Assembly (NCBI GenBank): GCA_944472155.2
Contig: OX235272.1
Location: 87,488,020-87,552,019 of the forward strand
Direction of reading: 5' to 3'
Source of the DNA: Trichobilharzia szidati
Lineage: Eukaryota; Platyhelminthes; Trematoda; Strigeidida; Schistosomatidae
DNA: 64,000 bases
Shown here in pieces: positions 1-12,033 of the stretch. Both the position numbers and the translations under genes were made by a program. Below the pieces are notes generated by a model. The model had not been told where the DNA came from. It saw only the letters and a program-made list of their open reading frames with translations, and ran no database searches. Every line of letters begins with the position of its first letter. Positions within the stretch are counted from its first letter, which is position 1.

Positions 1-2187
1 TTCTGTTCGTTAACATCAGGTAGTTCTGTGTCCCCTAGGGAGTACGACGTATAAGACTTCTGACCTAAGTGCATTACTGCGCTTTTCCTAGAATTCATTT
101 TCAAACTCCACAGGTTCGACCACTCCGCTAATTTATCTAGATCAGTTTGTAGGGCCGACCTGTCCTCGCTATTGTTTACAGTTTTCCATATCTTAATGTC
201 ATCTGCAAATAACAATGAAGATGAAGTAAGAATCCCTGGTAGCTCATTAACGTATAATAGGAATAGCAAGGGGCCTAATACAGTTCCCTGGGGCACTCCA
301 CTGGATACTGCTTTCCACCCTGATAGTACACCGTTAACCCTAACCTTCTGCCTTCTATCCATTAGGTAATCCCTAAACCACTCACATAGGCATTGGTCTA
401 GTCCGAAACCTTTAAGTTTACTAAGGAGACCTAAGTGGGATACTTTGTCGAATGCCTTGCTAAGATCAATAAAAACCACGTCCAACAGAAGGTTTTTATC
501 TCTGGCCTCGACCCAATCTTCCCTAGCTAACAGTAAGTTTGTTAAGCAGGATCGTCCTGGTCGGAATCCATGCTGTTCAACTGCCAGTAAGCCATTTGTT
601 TCAACGTAAGCTAATAGCTGATCCCTTATAATAGTTTCCATTACCTTTGCTATAATGCATGTTAGACTTACCGGCCTGTAGTTAGATACCAATTGCCTGT
701 CCCCCTCTTTGAATATAGGGCTTATAATGGCATCCTTCCAGTCCCTGGGTAGCTTAGCCTGGGTCAGTGACATTTGGAAAATCTCCGCGAGTGGAATATA
801 TATTATATCCGCCAAGGAAATTAATAATTTAGGGTGAAGTCCATCAGGCCCCGGTGATTTACCTGGTTTCAGTTTAGACAGTAGTTTGAGGACTTTTGTG
901 TGCTCTACCACAATTGAGGGCATCTGAGTGGCGATGGCAGTAACCTCGCCATATCCCTGGGTGGTACTATCAGACGAGAAGACGTCACAGAAGTATTCAG
1001 AGAGGTTTTCAGCCTTTCCTTCGTCTGACTCAGCCGTTTCTCCACTAATGCTTATGAGTGACGGTATACCATTGCTAGTTTTAGTCCTACGTTTAATATA
1101 CGAGAAGAGCCTTTTTGGGTAGTGAACACTATCTAGCACAAGCCGTCTCTCATATTCTATACGACTCTTGTTAATCGCATACTTACAGAGATTTCGAATT
1201 TTGCGGTAGTCTTTCTGGAAATTTTCCCTTCCTGTCATAATAAATTGGTCCCATAAGTTCTTTCGCCGTCTTAATAGCCTCCTTATTTCACTAGTAATCC
1301 AAGGTGGCTTGTGCGATAGCTTTCGAGGAGTGTACCAAGGTATAAAAGGTGAAGTGACACAATCTAGTGTATTTCTAAATCCTACCCAAGCTTCCTCGAC
1401 AGTCCGACTTGTATCTACTGACCAGTCAACTGAAGTTGCTGCGTTCCGGATTCCTTGTATATCCGCTTTCCAAATGTTTGGACGAGCAGATTTTGACCTG
1501 TGTATGAGAGAATGAATCTTAAACGTAAAAGCAATGACTATGTGGTCACTGCTGCCAAGCGGTGGAAGGCACCTAATGTCACCAACGTCCTCCTTCTGGT
1601 GTGTTAATATCAAATCTAGAGTAGATGGATCATGTTCCGGGTGATACCGTGTTGGTGCATGCATATGTTGCACGAGTGCACATTCAAGCACTGTCAATGT
1701 GAACTCCCTATTGAAACAGGTATACAGACTAGTGGAGTTTAATTCCCCCCAGTTAATGTGTGGAGCATTAAAGTCGCCAACAACCAGACACCTATTTCTA
1801 CTACCCCACGCCCTCAAGTGATTTAGAACGAAGTCATCAGCTTGACTAGCAGGACTTCTGTAAATAACTCCGATCGTTAAAGTGCCTTTGCTCAGATTAA
1901 TAACGCAGCTTGCAGCCTCACTGGTACCGCTGTCATGAGCTTCTGACAACGTTGACCTAATCCCTATGTCATCGCGGATGTATAGAGCAACCCCACCACC
2001 TTTCCGACTACTTACTCTATCTGCTCGAATACAGATGTACCCAGGTATGAGTGGAGTTAAGTCTACACCCACTAACAACCATGTCTCAGTGATAGCAATC
2101 ACATCAGGTTGTAGTCTTTCAGATAACTCTCCTAATTCGGCGAGTTTATTCCTAAGACTACAAGCGTTCGTATAGCACACCGAGACA
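1..2187 (-). CDS. CR1-like LINE ORF2 (endonuclease-reverse transcriptase), cut by the window edge
   Basis: This is the second ORF of a non-LTR retrotransposon, which nicks target DNA and copies the element RNA at the nick. Read on the minus strand, the frame is open from about 2187 to base 1, roughly 725 codons, with no stop seen in a hand translation. An AP-endonuclease-like domain comes first: ITETW near 2090, GDFNAPHINW near 1765 and SDH near 1545. The RT follows: EQHGFRPGRSC near 570, FIDLSKAFDKV near 450, PQGTVLGPLLF near 290 and the catalytic FADD near 190. The C-terminus lies outside the window. The frame already runs inside the end of ORF1 in the -1 phase, so the start is not certain. 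Motif order and the PHD-type ORF1 fit the CR1/Jockey group, and schistosome SR1-like elements are the likeliest relatives. No disabling change is visible. Confidence 0.88.
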
Positions 2188-2188
2188 C

Positions 2189-3277
2189 CTACGTGTTCAT
2201 CCGGCTTATGAAGAGAGGTCTCGGCAGCATCGGTTTCCGAGACCTCACCACCCGAAAACCCAATATCTTGAGGTCTTTTTCACCTTTCTCTAGTCTGGCC
2301 TTTAGTTCAGCCACGGCTTCTCTTCTTTTGATTCTATCTTCTAAAGGCCAATCAGGCCTTATTTTTAAGCTTTTATCGTTAATTTTGAACGCGTTGTTGA
2401 GGATGGTGCTTTTCTCTGTTTCATTCCCTAAAACTATCTTAAGTAGTCGTCGAGAAGTTTCCGTAGCATCAGGGTTTCGTTTTCCGATCCTGATGGCTTT
2501 TCTTACGTGAACTCCAATTGTTTTTTCGGGAAGTATTTCCCGGATTATGGAGCTAACCGCCTTCAGATCATCTGCATGTCGGGCAGCTGGATCTGTGTTC
2601 TTAGATTCCTCCAAATTCCAGATGATAACACTGTAACTGGAGTCCGTAGGTTTCTGAGTTTGGCTGGTACTAACAGCCATCGAGACCTTGTTGGTGAACT
2701 CGGTTGCTGTTTCTTTCCTTCGTTTATTTTGCTTCTTACCTGACGGCACCAACCAAGTGGAGTCAGTTTCTTCCACTTTGTTTTCGCCGCAACTAGAGGC
2801 CATTCGTGCACTAGACACGCTGCGCTTTGGGGTGGCCATTTCACAGGCTGGTGTTGCCATGCTGGCACTACTCGCCCTTTTAGATTTCCTTTGCCGTTTG
2901 CGCTTAGTCGCTACAGACATTTGAGCACTCTGTGCCTCTTTTGCCCCCTGAGCTACAGGTGGCGATACACCTTCGGTTTTAAAATTATGCCCTGAACCGC
3001 CATTTTTGGCTATGATTTCTGGTACAGGCTTCTCGACTACGTCTTTAGTCAATTTCTTGGACATCAGGAGTCCCACTGCCTCTTGGATGAGGACATCCAA
3101 CGGGTTGCTGCAAAATTTGCACAGCCACGGAGATGACGGCATGCAACATCTCTTATAGGCTACTGGTGACAAACCAGTGCAAACCTTGTGAAACCATAGG
3201 CTGCAGTTGTCACACTGCATACCATCATCCACCGGAAAGTGGCAGTCCGGTCGTCCGCAATTGTTATTCGGACCCAT
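2189..3277 (-). CDS. CR1-like LINE ORF1 protein with PHD-type zinc finger
   Basis: ORF1 proteins of this group are thought to bind the element RNA and accompany it to chromatin. I chose the Met at 3277 (362 codons). The open frame continues 47 codons further up, but those code a hydrophobic stretch that looks like read-through 5' leader. Within the first 60 residues, Cys/His pairs (CGRPDC, CDNCSLWFHKVC, WLCKFC) match a C4HC3 PHD finger. Next comes a low-complexity basic stretch rich in Ser, Lys and Arg (KRKRQRKSKR), which may bind nucleic acid or act as a nuclear signal. The last ~140 residues hold a folded-looking domain (IRIGKRN, LLKIVLGN, IRPDWPLEDRIKRRE) typical of LINE ORF1 C-terminal regions. 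The ORF ends where ORF2 is already open in another phase. No stop or frameshift interrupts it. Confidence 0.85.
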   Translation of the reverse strand: MGPNNNCGRPDCHFPVDDGMQCDNCSLWFHKVCTGLSPVAYKRCCMPSSPWLCKFCSNPLDVLIQEAVGLLMSKKLTKDVVEKPVPEIIAKNGGSGHNFKTEGVSPPVAQGAKEAQSAQMSVATKRKRQRKSKRASSASMATPACEMATPKRSVSSARMASSCGENKVEETDSTWLVPSGKKQNKRRKETATEFTNKVSMAVSTSQTQKPTDSSYSVIIWNLEESKNTDPAARHADDLKAVSSIIREILPEKTIGVHVRKAIRIGKRNPDATETSRRLLKIVLGNETEKSTILNNAFKINDKSLKIRPDWPLEDRIKRREAVAELKARLEKGEKDLKILGFRVVRSRKPMLPRPLFISRMNT

Positions 3278-3420
3278 AGCGCTAATTTGTTTCAACAACA
3301 CAAATATATGTACGTGAAAACTGTGAGGTTTATACCAACCAAATACACAAATGTATATACGTGAAAAAAAAGCGTAAATACCGAACAAAACACAGACTGT
3401 GAATAATATGAACAACACTT

Positions 3421-6400
3421 CAACTAAATAAATCAGTTAAAGTGAACTAAAAAGCTTCTGATGTGGTTTAAACAACAAAAGCAGAATTTACTTCACAACG
3501 TAAAAATGCCACTGTCCTTTTAACTATGAATAACTACATTTTCACAATTTTGTGTTCCTATTACTTTCTTATGTATCAGTAACATAGCAAATTCGTCGTT
3601 TTTAAGTATGAAAGTCACTAAAAATACACCTGTGAAGCATTTACAAGTAGCACAAAATAGATATGTCTAAAAATCTTAGACACTGAGAATTTTCGAAATG
3701 CCTCAATGTTTAATGGGAATTCTTATGTTGTCACGTTCCAAAAGGAAAAAGAGGCGTTTAAGCTATGATTCCTTCGCAGAGAATCTAGTCTCCACAGCTA
3801 TTACTGAAGATGCAGGTTCAATACTTTGTCATATTCAGAACAAATTATCTAGAAACGATGACTCAGTTTATCGTTCATATTGGCTTTGCCTGCTTCATGT
3901 ACCCATGTAGAGTCCGTCTATGAATACGTAAAAGTGGCTAACACGAATAACAGTATACCCATTATATTGTTAGACAGACGCCAGACGCATACCATACAAC
4001 AGGTTGTGTTGATTATTTTTGCCAATTAGTGTTTCAAAACTGTTTTATAATTGACTATAGTCACACATCTGTATCTTCTCACAAGAAGTCTATATATCTT
4101 AACTTCACAATGTACCAGCTTCACAGTATTCCTGTATACACTCTAAAAAACGATCAGGTGTCTGCTATATTTCTTCCTCTTCTATTCACTAACCTTAAAA
4201 ATTTTGGAGTTAAATTTCCACCCTTTTAACTGATATAGGAATACACAGGGTAAAATTTTAGTGTTACTGAGGAGATTCCCAGCCTAATAATAAATACTTA
4301 ACTTGAAGAATAAGATAACTGCTCATTAAGGTTTCCTTTAGAATTTATAGGAAAATTCGACAAGTTTCCACTCATCAATCCCGAAACAAAGCTAAAATTT
4401 TCATGTAATACATATTTATTTCAGCATTTAAAAATCATCATCAAATAACAAAAAAGCACGAACAAACCTTATTAAATCACATTTCAGTGAAATGTAGCGC
4501 AAACCTTTGAAGTCTGCGCTTTGAAAGAGGTCCGATGTTTCCGTGAATTTACGAAGCATCTGAAAAAAAGTGTGGAATGGTTATGATCGGGCTTATACGA
4601 ACGGATGGCTGTCCAGTACTTTCTTAATTGATCTATTGTCTCCTGGTAAGACTTAAGTGTAGATTTTCCGATCTCGAAAAGCCGCCGTTAATAACAGTGC
4701 CCATACAGATCCCTAGGTTTGTGTGACCGCTAAATCGGTGCTATCTTCTATCAGGTCCCTTGCAAATTGTAAACAGTGTGAACACAACCACATCCGTGTA
4801 TTGTCTTCAAGTCTGAACTTTTCAGGCCTGCTCACGCTTAGGAATATCTGTCTGCTCGTAATGGTGTGTTGCCAGAAATTAGGATATGCGCCGCACTCAC
4901 TTCAAGAATAGTGGCAAGATAAGCCTACTAGTCTGATCAGATAACCGCTCTTCAGGACATATTCATCGCGAGGGGAATCAATGAAAATGTCCTTGTGAAT
5001 TAATAATGCCAAAATCCGCCATACTTTTCATCTGAGATATCCTGAAAGATACGCCAATTAAGTCAGAAAACATGTTATTAGGAAGCGCTCTAATAAATGA
5101 CTTCATTTTTTAGAATCGAAATCCAGCTGGCTCCAAGCCGTACTCAACTGGAAACTTATGATTTTCAGCATTGTTATATATTTAACAACACACTAGTGGA
5201 CCCAACATTTGGTCACTCACAATCAGACAACTAAACACACGCAGCAACGTAATCGTTTACCTCCATAAATTGGAATAGTAGATAGTGATCCTGAAACCAA
5301 AAGAGTGCTCTCTAGAAGAACAAATTTGAAATATATAAGACAAAGCTTATTTGCGATCCTGTAAGTCTAGTAACAGCCGAAGTGAAACTAGAGGAGAGTA
5401 TCGTGGTAATTGGTAAAACCGATATGTGTAATTGATTGTTGAACCTGCTCAGGTGGATACCTTATAAAGCATCCCTTGAAACAGCGCTGAAGACCTGTTC
5501 ATTGGGATGGAATTACGCTAAGGTGTATTCTATTCTCTCAAATAAATATGCTCATTAAAATCAGATTAAAATTCAGATTAACCTACACAGAATTTAGTCG
5601 GATCATCCGAAATACCGGTGCATTTTGGGAGTGACACTGCTGAGCTGGGATAAGTCACTAGCCAACTAGAGATCATAGGTAAATAGCCGAAAATAATACA
5701 AGTATGCCAGGTAGCATGAGTGATTCACTACTCACGAGGGACTTGACTACTAGATTTAATATCAGTGGCCATCAGTATATGAATATTAAGGTGAAGAGTC
5801 GTGATTTCGTGAAACTGTGAAACTGGCATGCACCCCAAGGATCCAGAAGAAATCCATTGTCTTACTAAGCTAAAAGCCAGTTATTAACATAGTATTCTGT
5901 ATATCAGTGCCGAGGTGGTCCATTACACACTTTCCACAACTAAATCAGTGGGAAACTCAAGCTCTGAAAATCTTGATCGGGAGCATTGCATTGAATAGTG
6001 ATATAAACAGCTTTATTAGGGACAGAATGTTTACAGAATGCACTGAATACTCAGAGTAATCTATCACATAATTCATCTCCGAGAATTGCGCACAGGTTAG
6101 TTGAAACCCAATTAACAATGTGTGTGAATGCGTTTTCCAGCCCAAGAAAATAACTGTTTAACTAAAGCAATACGATTTAGAAAGAATATAATGCACCGTG
6201 GGGCATGGAATTTTGGGTGGCTTAAAGATTCAAGTAGGCAGCTGAACAGTCTCCTGCTAAAGCGCGTTCGGGAGCAGTGTCTGTCAGTATTACCGGTATA
6301 CTTAATACCTTCAGTTAATGTCACCTTAACTATAGAAGTACAGTGTAATTCAATGATGCAATAGTCTACTCAGCCAAATAGTCAACAGATAAACAATCAC

Positions 6401-7760
6401 GAAATGTAAAATACCTCAGTCAAACAAAGTAAATGTGCCAACCTAATGTCAGAAGGTTACATATCAGCTTCTAGTGTCAGATGATGGATAGACCTGCAGT
6501 GAGCCCTGACCTGACCTTGGGACACATGAAATTCCAACTTTGACTACACAACCCCAAGTGCCCCGACAGTGACGTTTCAGCAACACGTGATAACGTTAAG
6601 TCAAAATCCACTGAAGGTATTAGGATCTCTGCAAACTAGCAGTTGGAAAGCTCTCACTGAACCACATACACTTAAAGATAAGTTTTACAGTAACCCAATG
6701 GCTTCCAATTATACGAGTAATTATTTGTAAACAGTACTCAAAATCGGTTAAGTAACGAAAGTTACAAAATTCTTCCACATCTACCTACAAAATAATATTT
6801 GGAAAGAAAACCTAGAAACAGTAAAATGAATTGGAGGATCAATTCGTTTCACTGATGAATGAGGATTTCATGATATTATTATAAACCTGTTCATTATGAG
6901 ATGCACGGGATTATTGACTTGGTGGGATGCCAAACACTTCATACAGCCGTTACATCTAAGATGGTACTATCTAACGCCACAGTAGTTGGTAAGCGCGTAG
7001 TTGCAAGGGACTTAAATGCACCAGGAAAGTTACTCGGCGAAATTCAGGCGTTACTGTATTGTGAAGCTATAGACGTGTTTATTATTCTGTAAAATTTCCA
7101 GCCTCACTGCAGCAAATATTCCCAATTACCCATCTAATTAGAAGCTTACCTAACATTTTGGTACTTATAGCAAGATACGAGTCGAAAAAACCCAGCTACC
7201 TAGAACACACTCCGAAAAGCAATAAATTTAAATAGAATAAATGTTGAAGTGATATACAGGAAATATCTACCCAATATATCTGACTCCGAGGTTATGCGTA
7301 AAGCTGAGTCGAGCCAAGCCGGATGCGTTCCCGCTAAGACAAAACTTAAAACACTTAAGGCACGAAACGGTGGTTTGGGAGCCTATTTAGTCAATGTTTG
7401 GTTAATTTGTTTTAACCTACTTATTGCGGCCACAGTTGTATTTCGGTTTCAGGAAGGTCTAACGCAGCATCCTGATTATACTACGTATAAACAAACTATT
7501 CTGTTCTGTTGGATGCTAGTGTAAGGCCAAGTGGACGAGTGAGACTACATCAACAATCTTTACTTTATCTCGAAAGAATAAAATTAGACCAGAATCTTAT
7601 ACAACAGTGAATTACTCCAGCCAAGTAATGAGAAACAGCCAGTGGATTCAACTATTAACTTCACTTGCCATGACATGCTTTATTTCATGGCTTTATAGAC
7701 AAATTTATGTGTACTAAGGACGACCATCAAGCTCTTCCTTTATAACCTTGGGAGACATTT
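3421..7760. other. Repeat-poor AT-rich stretch, no gene recognised
   Basis: I see no retroelement protein motif, SINE or inverted repeat in these 4.3 kb. Open frames are short and look random. Two might be exon fragments, but nothing supports them: plus 3698-3910, with a basic KRKKRRLSYD segment, and plus 7249-7524, with a hydrophobic stretch VWLICFNLLIAATVVF that could span a membrane. No matching splice context or family resemblance was found. Confidence 0.5.
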
Positions 7761-7767
7761 TAACTTG

Positions 7768-7799
<32 letters not shown>
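7768..7799. repeat. (TA)n microsatellite
   Basis: Alternating TA with one C interruption over about 32 bases. Confidence 0.9.
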
Positions 7800-7801
<2 letters not shown>

Positions 7802-8269
7802 TCATCCCGACTCATTCTCCCCACTATCCAGTCGTACACTGTCACAACTATTGTTTGTTTGTTCATGCTAACACAAAGAGGTTTTAGCTAATTTCGACAA
7901 CTTTTTAGTTTGCCACAGTTTGGTTAGAGATGAACACGCAGTATTTGAGATACAGGCACCTACAAAGAACTGTGAAATGAATCAGTAACTCACGGAAAAA
8001 CTTTGAATGGCCAGTCGAAAATGTCTTGCTGATAAGAAAAAGACTATTGATATAAGGATAGGTCTTGGGCACTGTGGTAGAGTACAGTCCCATAATAGAG
8101 AATATTTATTCGATAAATTAGCAGATTGTTATATTAATTTATTTATTTATTTAGCGTTTCGAGCACATTTTAGAGCCCTATGGCAAATTTCACCTCTGGA
8201 CAACTGAAAGGCGTACTGGCACTAGAGATGTTAGAACGAGCAGTTGCGCCGGAAATCAAATTCGGACTC

Positions 8270-8410
8270 TTAATCGTAACCTATTTTTAATCTAATCCCA
8301 ACATATACCCAAACCTAACACTAGTCTATCCCAAACCAAACCTAATATCACCCTAATAAGGTCAACCTGACCCCGTCATGTCCCTAGCCTAAACGTAACC
8401 AACAACTAAC
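8270..8410. repeat. Degenerate telomere-like (CCTAA-type) tract
   Basis: Short spaced units such as CCTAAC, CCCAAA and CCTAAT are scattered through a C- and A-rich stretch, resembling a decayed interstitial array of the TTAGGG complement. It sits directly left of a SINE. Similar tracts occur inside the TIR elements elsewhere in the window, so it may be a remnant of one. Confidence 0.45.
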
Positions 8411-8417
8411 CAGATAC

Positions 8418-8604
8418 TTTTTTTTTATTTTTGATTACAGCTTGATTCCACACCGTATTTTCAGTACAAGTATGGAATTTTCAGCATGGATATCGGTAGC
8501 CCAAATTTCAGACCGACCATAGATATCGGGTGTGCGCCGGCAGGGGATCGAACCCCGGACCATGTGCATGGTCGGCGAGAGTCCTAACCACTGTGCCACC
8601 ATCG
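8418..8604 (-). mobile_element. tRNA-derived SINE, family B
   Basis: On the minus strand the copy starts with a tRNA-like head. It has a pol III A box (TGGCACAGTGG) and a B box (GGTTCGATCCC), followed by an unrelated body and an A-rich tail, seen as the T-run at 8418. The same unit recurs at 39060-39930 (interrupted), 50584-50778 and 62037-62236. That identifies a dispersed SINE rather than a tRNA gene. The head cannot fold as a functional tRNA with an acceptor stem. Confidence 0.8.
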
Positions 8605-9229
8605 TGTTCATGACCGTTACACTTAATCCAACACTTTTCTTCGTGAATATAGAGTTATTTGCCCCGCACTTTTGCCTTGCTCTGACTGAAAGTTCCAAGA
8701 TAATTGGCACTTTCGCGCCTGCCAGGTGTCTAAAGTTTGATTTCGTCCATCAGGTTATGCATCGACAGACCCAGCTTTTATTAATTGTGCCAAGTCGATT
8801 GTTCATTGGGTGGATAAATTAAATCAAATTCTAAAATATTAAGGAATGTGAACGATGGGCAACAAATGGACTATTAAGTCCATGTGACAACCAGTCCAAC
8901 TTCCTATCACTAGACTACACAAAAAACGTAGTAGTAATCATATTTTGTGCACTGATAGGTTCAATAATGAAAGTGGGTTACTTAATATTTATTGCTACTA
9001 GTGTAAAGCAAAAAAGACCGATGAGGGTTGAAAGAATGTTTATCAGGACAAACGCATTGTAGGTAGATAAATTTCGTATATCTTGTCTTCAATGCTTTAT
9101 TTACACATCATTTGCATCAAGTGTCACCACATTCGATAGCTTGTTGGATTGTGCACATTGCTGTAAAGTTCTTCTCACAGTTTTCTTCTTCGGCTGACTT
9201 TCTCTAGTGTCCAAAATATATTGTTACTT
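8605..9229. other. No recognised feature
   Basis: AT-rich sequence without coding or repeat signature that I can name. Confidence 0.4.
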
Positions 9230-9475
9230 TCTGAATTCGTTTACTGATATACTGCTTACATCTGATTATAAGTAGCACACACCACACTATCAACTGACAT
9301 ATAAAATTTGCAATTATGTTGAAACGTTTTTGTAAATCAGCTTAATAATAATTATTTATTTAGACTGTAAGCAGCTGACGAAGATTTAACAAAATAACTG
9401 TTGGCACCATATTATTCTGCACAAACTGTCGTTCTTGATCTATTTAAATTCATAAAAGGGAATAACTGCATGGAA
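9230..9475 (+). mobile_element. PLE terminal-region fragment
   Basis: This segment is colinear with 28000-28225 and, in its last 100 bases, with 55640-55760 and the reverse complement of 53925-54028. These copies lie beside PLE coding fragments, so they are probably PLE terminal (pLTR) sequence. The core CTGACGA followed by an AAAATAA stretch is a degraded version of the hammerhead-like motif seen in the other copies. Confidence 0.5.
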
Positions 9476-9923
9476 TAACTTCTCAGTGCATTTGGCAGTG
9501 ACTTCATTAAATATCCCAGCTAATTGCACCGTTGTAGTCGTCAAATGGGGAGTCATATCTTTTTAAAGGCTTTTTAAATGAAATTATGCATCAAAAAATT
9601 CTTTATCACCTGCATTATATTGGTGGCGTAATGTTTTTTAACTGCGTTACACTTGATGAACTTTTATCAAAAAATCTACCTTGACACTGATATCTCTGCA
9701 ACGTAAGGAATCAAAGAAGGCAGTAAGTTCAAAAGTTAAACGAACGTATCATTTAATTTTTATGAAATCGTACTGGTATATTTTATCCCACTCATTGAAA
9801 TGCCTACCTACTAGATAAAGTAGTTGGCGCCAATTCGAAAGTGGGATTTACCGTACAATCGCCCTTTGGATAATAGATTAATAGCTCGTTAGAGTTACGG
9901 CTACGGTTAGAAGTAGGGTTGGG
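9476..9923. repeat. Unclassified repeat segment, partly shared with 58400-58540
   Basis: The stretch 9570-9740 resembles 58400-58540 by eye, including a shared AAAAAATCTACCTTGA-like string. The remainder, up to the TIR element at 9924, shows short TTAGGG-like units. No coding signal is visible. Confidence 0.35.
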
Positions 9924-10824
9924 GGTCAAATCAAACTTTAAGCACCACTGACTACCAATGGAGTGCAACCGCATCAATGGCCTTGAAACGCTCACTTAGC
10001 AGGTTGGTGGGACCTGGCAAATAATGTTGTCATCAACAATAAAATATGCTCATCGAGGTGCTATGTTATTAAATGGGATCGTGTTAGATTACAGTTAGTT
10101 TAGGAATATTTTCACGTTAGGGTTAGGTTCAGGAAAGATTAGGGTTATTGTTATGGTTAGAATGTGGCTAAATTACGGCAACTCTAAACAATAGGAACCC
10201 AAAACGAAACGACCTACGAATGCACAAATGACCTCGTCAATGACCAATCAAAAGGCTCAAAAAACGACAGTAGTCATCCCAGGCAGCACTAAACTCTAGA
10301 TAATAGGCAATAACACACATGCCCTGCACTTAGGGGTTGCCTCAGTATGTCCTTTCTGGAGGCTGGTGTCATATATCCGCAAAACCTATTGCTGGAAAAA
10401 ACAGTAACCTGATCGGTTGCTCAAGGTTACTTGTGCATTCGTAGGTCGTTTCGTTTTGGGTTCCTATTGTTTAGAGTTGCCTTTTGGTAAATTCTCACAG
10501 TGTTTTTTAGTAGTAATATTTACTGATGACGTTTGGAGCACCATTTATTGCTCAATAAATATTACTATATAAAACTGTGAGACTTTATCAAAATAAATTT
10601 TACCCACAATGGAATTATGCTTTGTTGACACTCTAACCTAAAACTGAGAGCTATTTTTATCACACATGAGAGGAAGGTATCCTCTGTAACACTTACCTAC
10701 AGTTTTTATGCTTTTTTTCATAAATATATGTCTTCCATAACTTAAATTACCTCCTTCAGGTGATTGGTGCGCTCGAGGTCATGTGCCGATAGGCAGTTAG
10801 TGCTGTTTAAAGTTTAATTTTGCC
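9924..10824. mobile_element. Non-autonomous TIR transposon, family 2, with nested foldback
   Basis: The ends are imperfect inverted repeats of about 30 bp. The left end runs GGTCAAATCAAACTTTAAGC, and the right end reads GGCAAAATTAAACTTTAAAC in reverse complement. They are flanked by GGGTTGGG (9916-9923) and GGGTTGTG (10825-10832), a 7-of-8 target duplication. A second copy lies at 38188-38885. GG termini and an 8-bp duplication fit the Merlin superfamily, which is known in schistosomes, though hAT also makes 8-bp duplications. There is no transposase frame. The copy is enlarged by a foldback insertion at 10177-10481. Confidence 0.6.
10177..10481. mobile_element. Foldback element with perfect 51-bp inverted repeats
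   Basis: Bases 10177-10227 and 10431-10481 are exact reverse complements (51 of 51), separated by 203 bases with no open frame. The arms start GGCAACTCTAAACAATAGG. It lies inside the family-2 TIR element, and its counterpart at 38188-38885 lacks it, so it is a later insertion. TAAATT occurs close to both ends but not symmetrically, so the target duplication is unresolved. Confidence 0.7.
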
Positions 10825-11157
10825 GGGTTGTGATTAGGCTTAGGCTTATTATCTCTCTTTTTCTGGTAAATACTTTTAAGAATGTTTGTATTTGTTATCT
10901 GTATTTTTCTAGTAAATAAACTGCACTTTTATGTAGAAGATACTAGTTATTTTTATTGGTCCCCTCAAGGTCACTCGTGTGTTCGCATTGCGTAGATGGT
11001 AATTCTTTAACTTTGTTTACTTGTATGCAAAGTCAACCTTCACAACATTTTTAGTATTGATTGATCACAAAGAATATCAAAACTACTAGGATATTTACAA
11101 AATAAGAGTCAACTAATTATCATCATATCAAAATAGGACATACATAGTAAATTTTGA

Positions 11158-11652
11158 NNNNNNNNNNNNNNNNNNNNNNNNNNNNNNNNNNNNNNNNNNN
11201 NNNNNNNNNNNNNNNNNNNNNNNNNNNNNNNNNNNNNNNNNNNNNNNNNNNNNNNNNNNNNNNNNNNNNNNNNNNNNNNNNNNNNNNNNNNNNNNNNNNN
11301 NNNNNNNNNNNNNNNNNNNNNNNNNNNNNNNNNNNNNNNNNNNNNNNNNNNNNNNNNNNNNNNNNNNNNNNNNNNNNNNNNNNNNNNNNNNNNNNNNNNN
11401 NNNNNNNNNNNNNNNNNNNNNNNNNNNNNNNNNNNNNNNNNNNNNNNNNNNNNNNNNNNNNNNNNNNNNNNNNNNNNNNNNNNNNNNNNNNNNNNNNNNN
11501 NNNNNNNNNNNNNNNNNNNNNNNNNNNNNNNNNNNNNNNNNNNNNNNNNNNNNNNNNNNNNNNNNNNNNNNNNNNNNNNNNNNNNNNNNNNNNNNNNNNN
11601 NNNNNNNNNNNNNNNNNNNNNNNNNNNNNNNNNNNNNNNNNNNNNNNNNNNN
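11158..11652. other. Assembly gap (495 N)
   Basis: A run of unknown bases. Any reading frame across it is meaningless. It lies at the 3' end of the LINE at 12034-13085, beside an AAT-repeat tail, so a collapsed repeat may be the cause. Confidence 0.99.
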
Positions 11653-12033
11653 CTGTTTATCACAGTACTGTGAAATAATAATAATAATTTGCTTTATTCC
11701 AAAACAGTACTTGTGATACAGAATGGAATTCTCAGCATTTTTACTACAGTATTGCATCCAGTTAGTACATTATCAATAAATAGAATTCTACATAGATTGA
11801 GGAAACCACAGTTCATTATTACAACAATACATTGGCATGTTCAGTAGCAAAGGTAAAGCTGAAATAGTGTTTGAAGGTGTTAGAAAAGTGGGAGCTGTCT
11901 TATTAACTGGCGTAAGCGAGAGAAAGAAACAAAGCAGCACATAACGGAAAAAGAAGAGAGAGAAAAGGAACATAAAGAAAGGAAATGTTGTACCTATTGA
12001 TGAAGTGGGTTGGAAAGATGAGATCCAGTTGTA
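11653..12033 (-). mobile_element. 3' untranslated region and (ATT)n tail of LINE
   Basis: This is the noncoding region after the LINE ORF at 12034 on the minus strand. It ends near 11665-11690 in ATT units, a common way for CR1- and RTE-like elements to terminate. The assembly gap follows immediately. Confidence 0.55.

Noticed and set aside
3278..3418. Start of CR1 ORF1 at 3418
   Set aside because: The extra 47 residues are hydrophobic and precede the conserved PHD region; Met at 3277 fits better.
3698..3910. Basic KRKKRRLSYD frame as an exon
   Set aside because: No splice context, no recognised family, and similar length to random frames nearby.
8560..8604. tRNA gene suggested by A and B boxes
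   Set aside because: Four dispersed copies share a non-tRNA body and A-rich tail, so these are SINE heads. The same holds for families A and C.
11109..11757. Long open frames across 11109-11757 on both strands
   Set aside because: They consist of unknown bases in the assembly gap.
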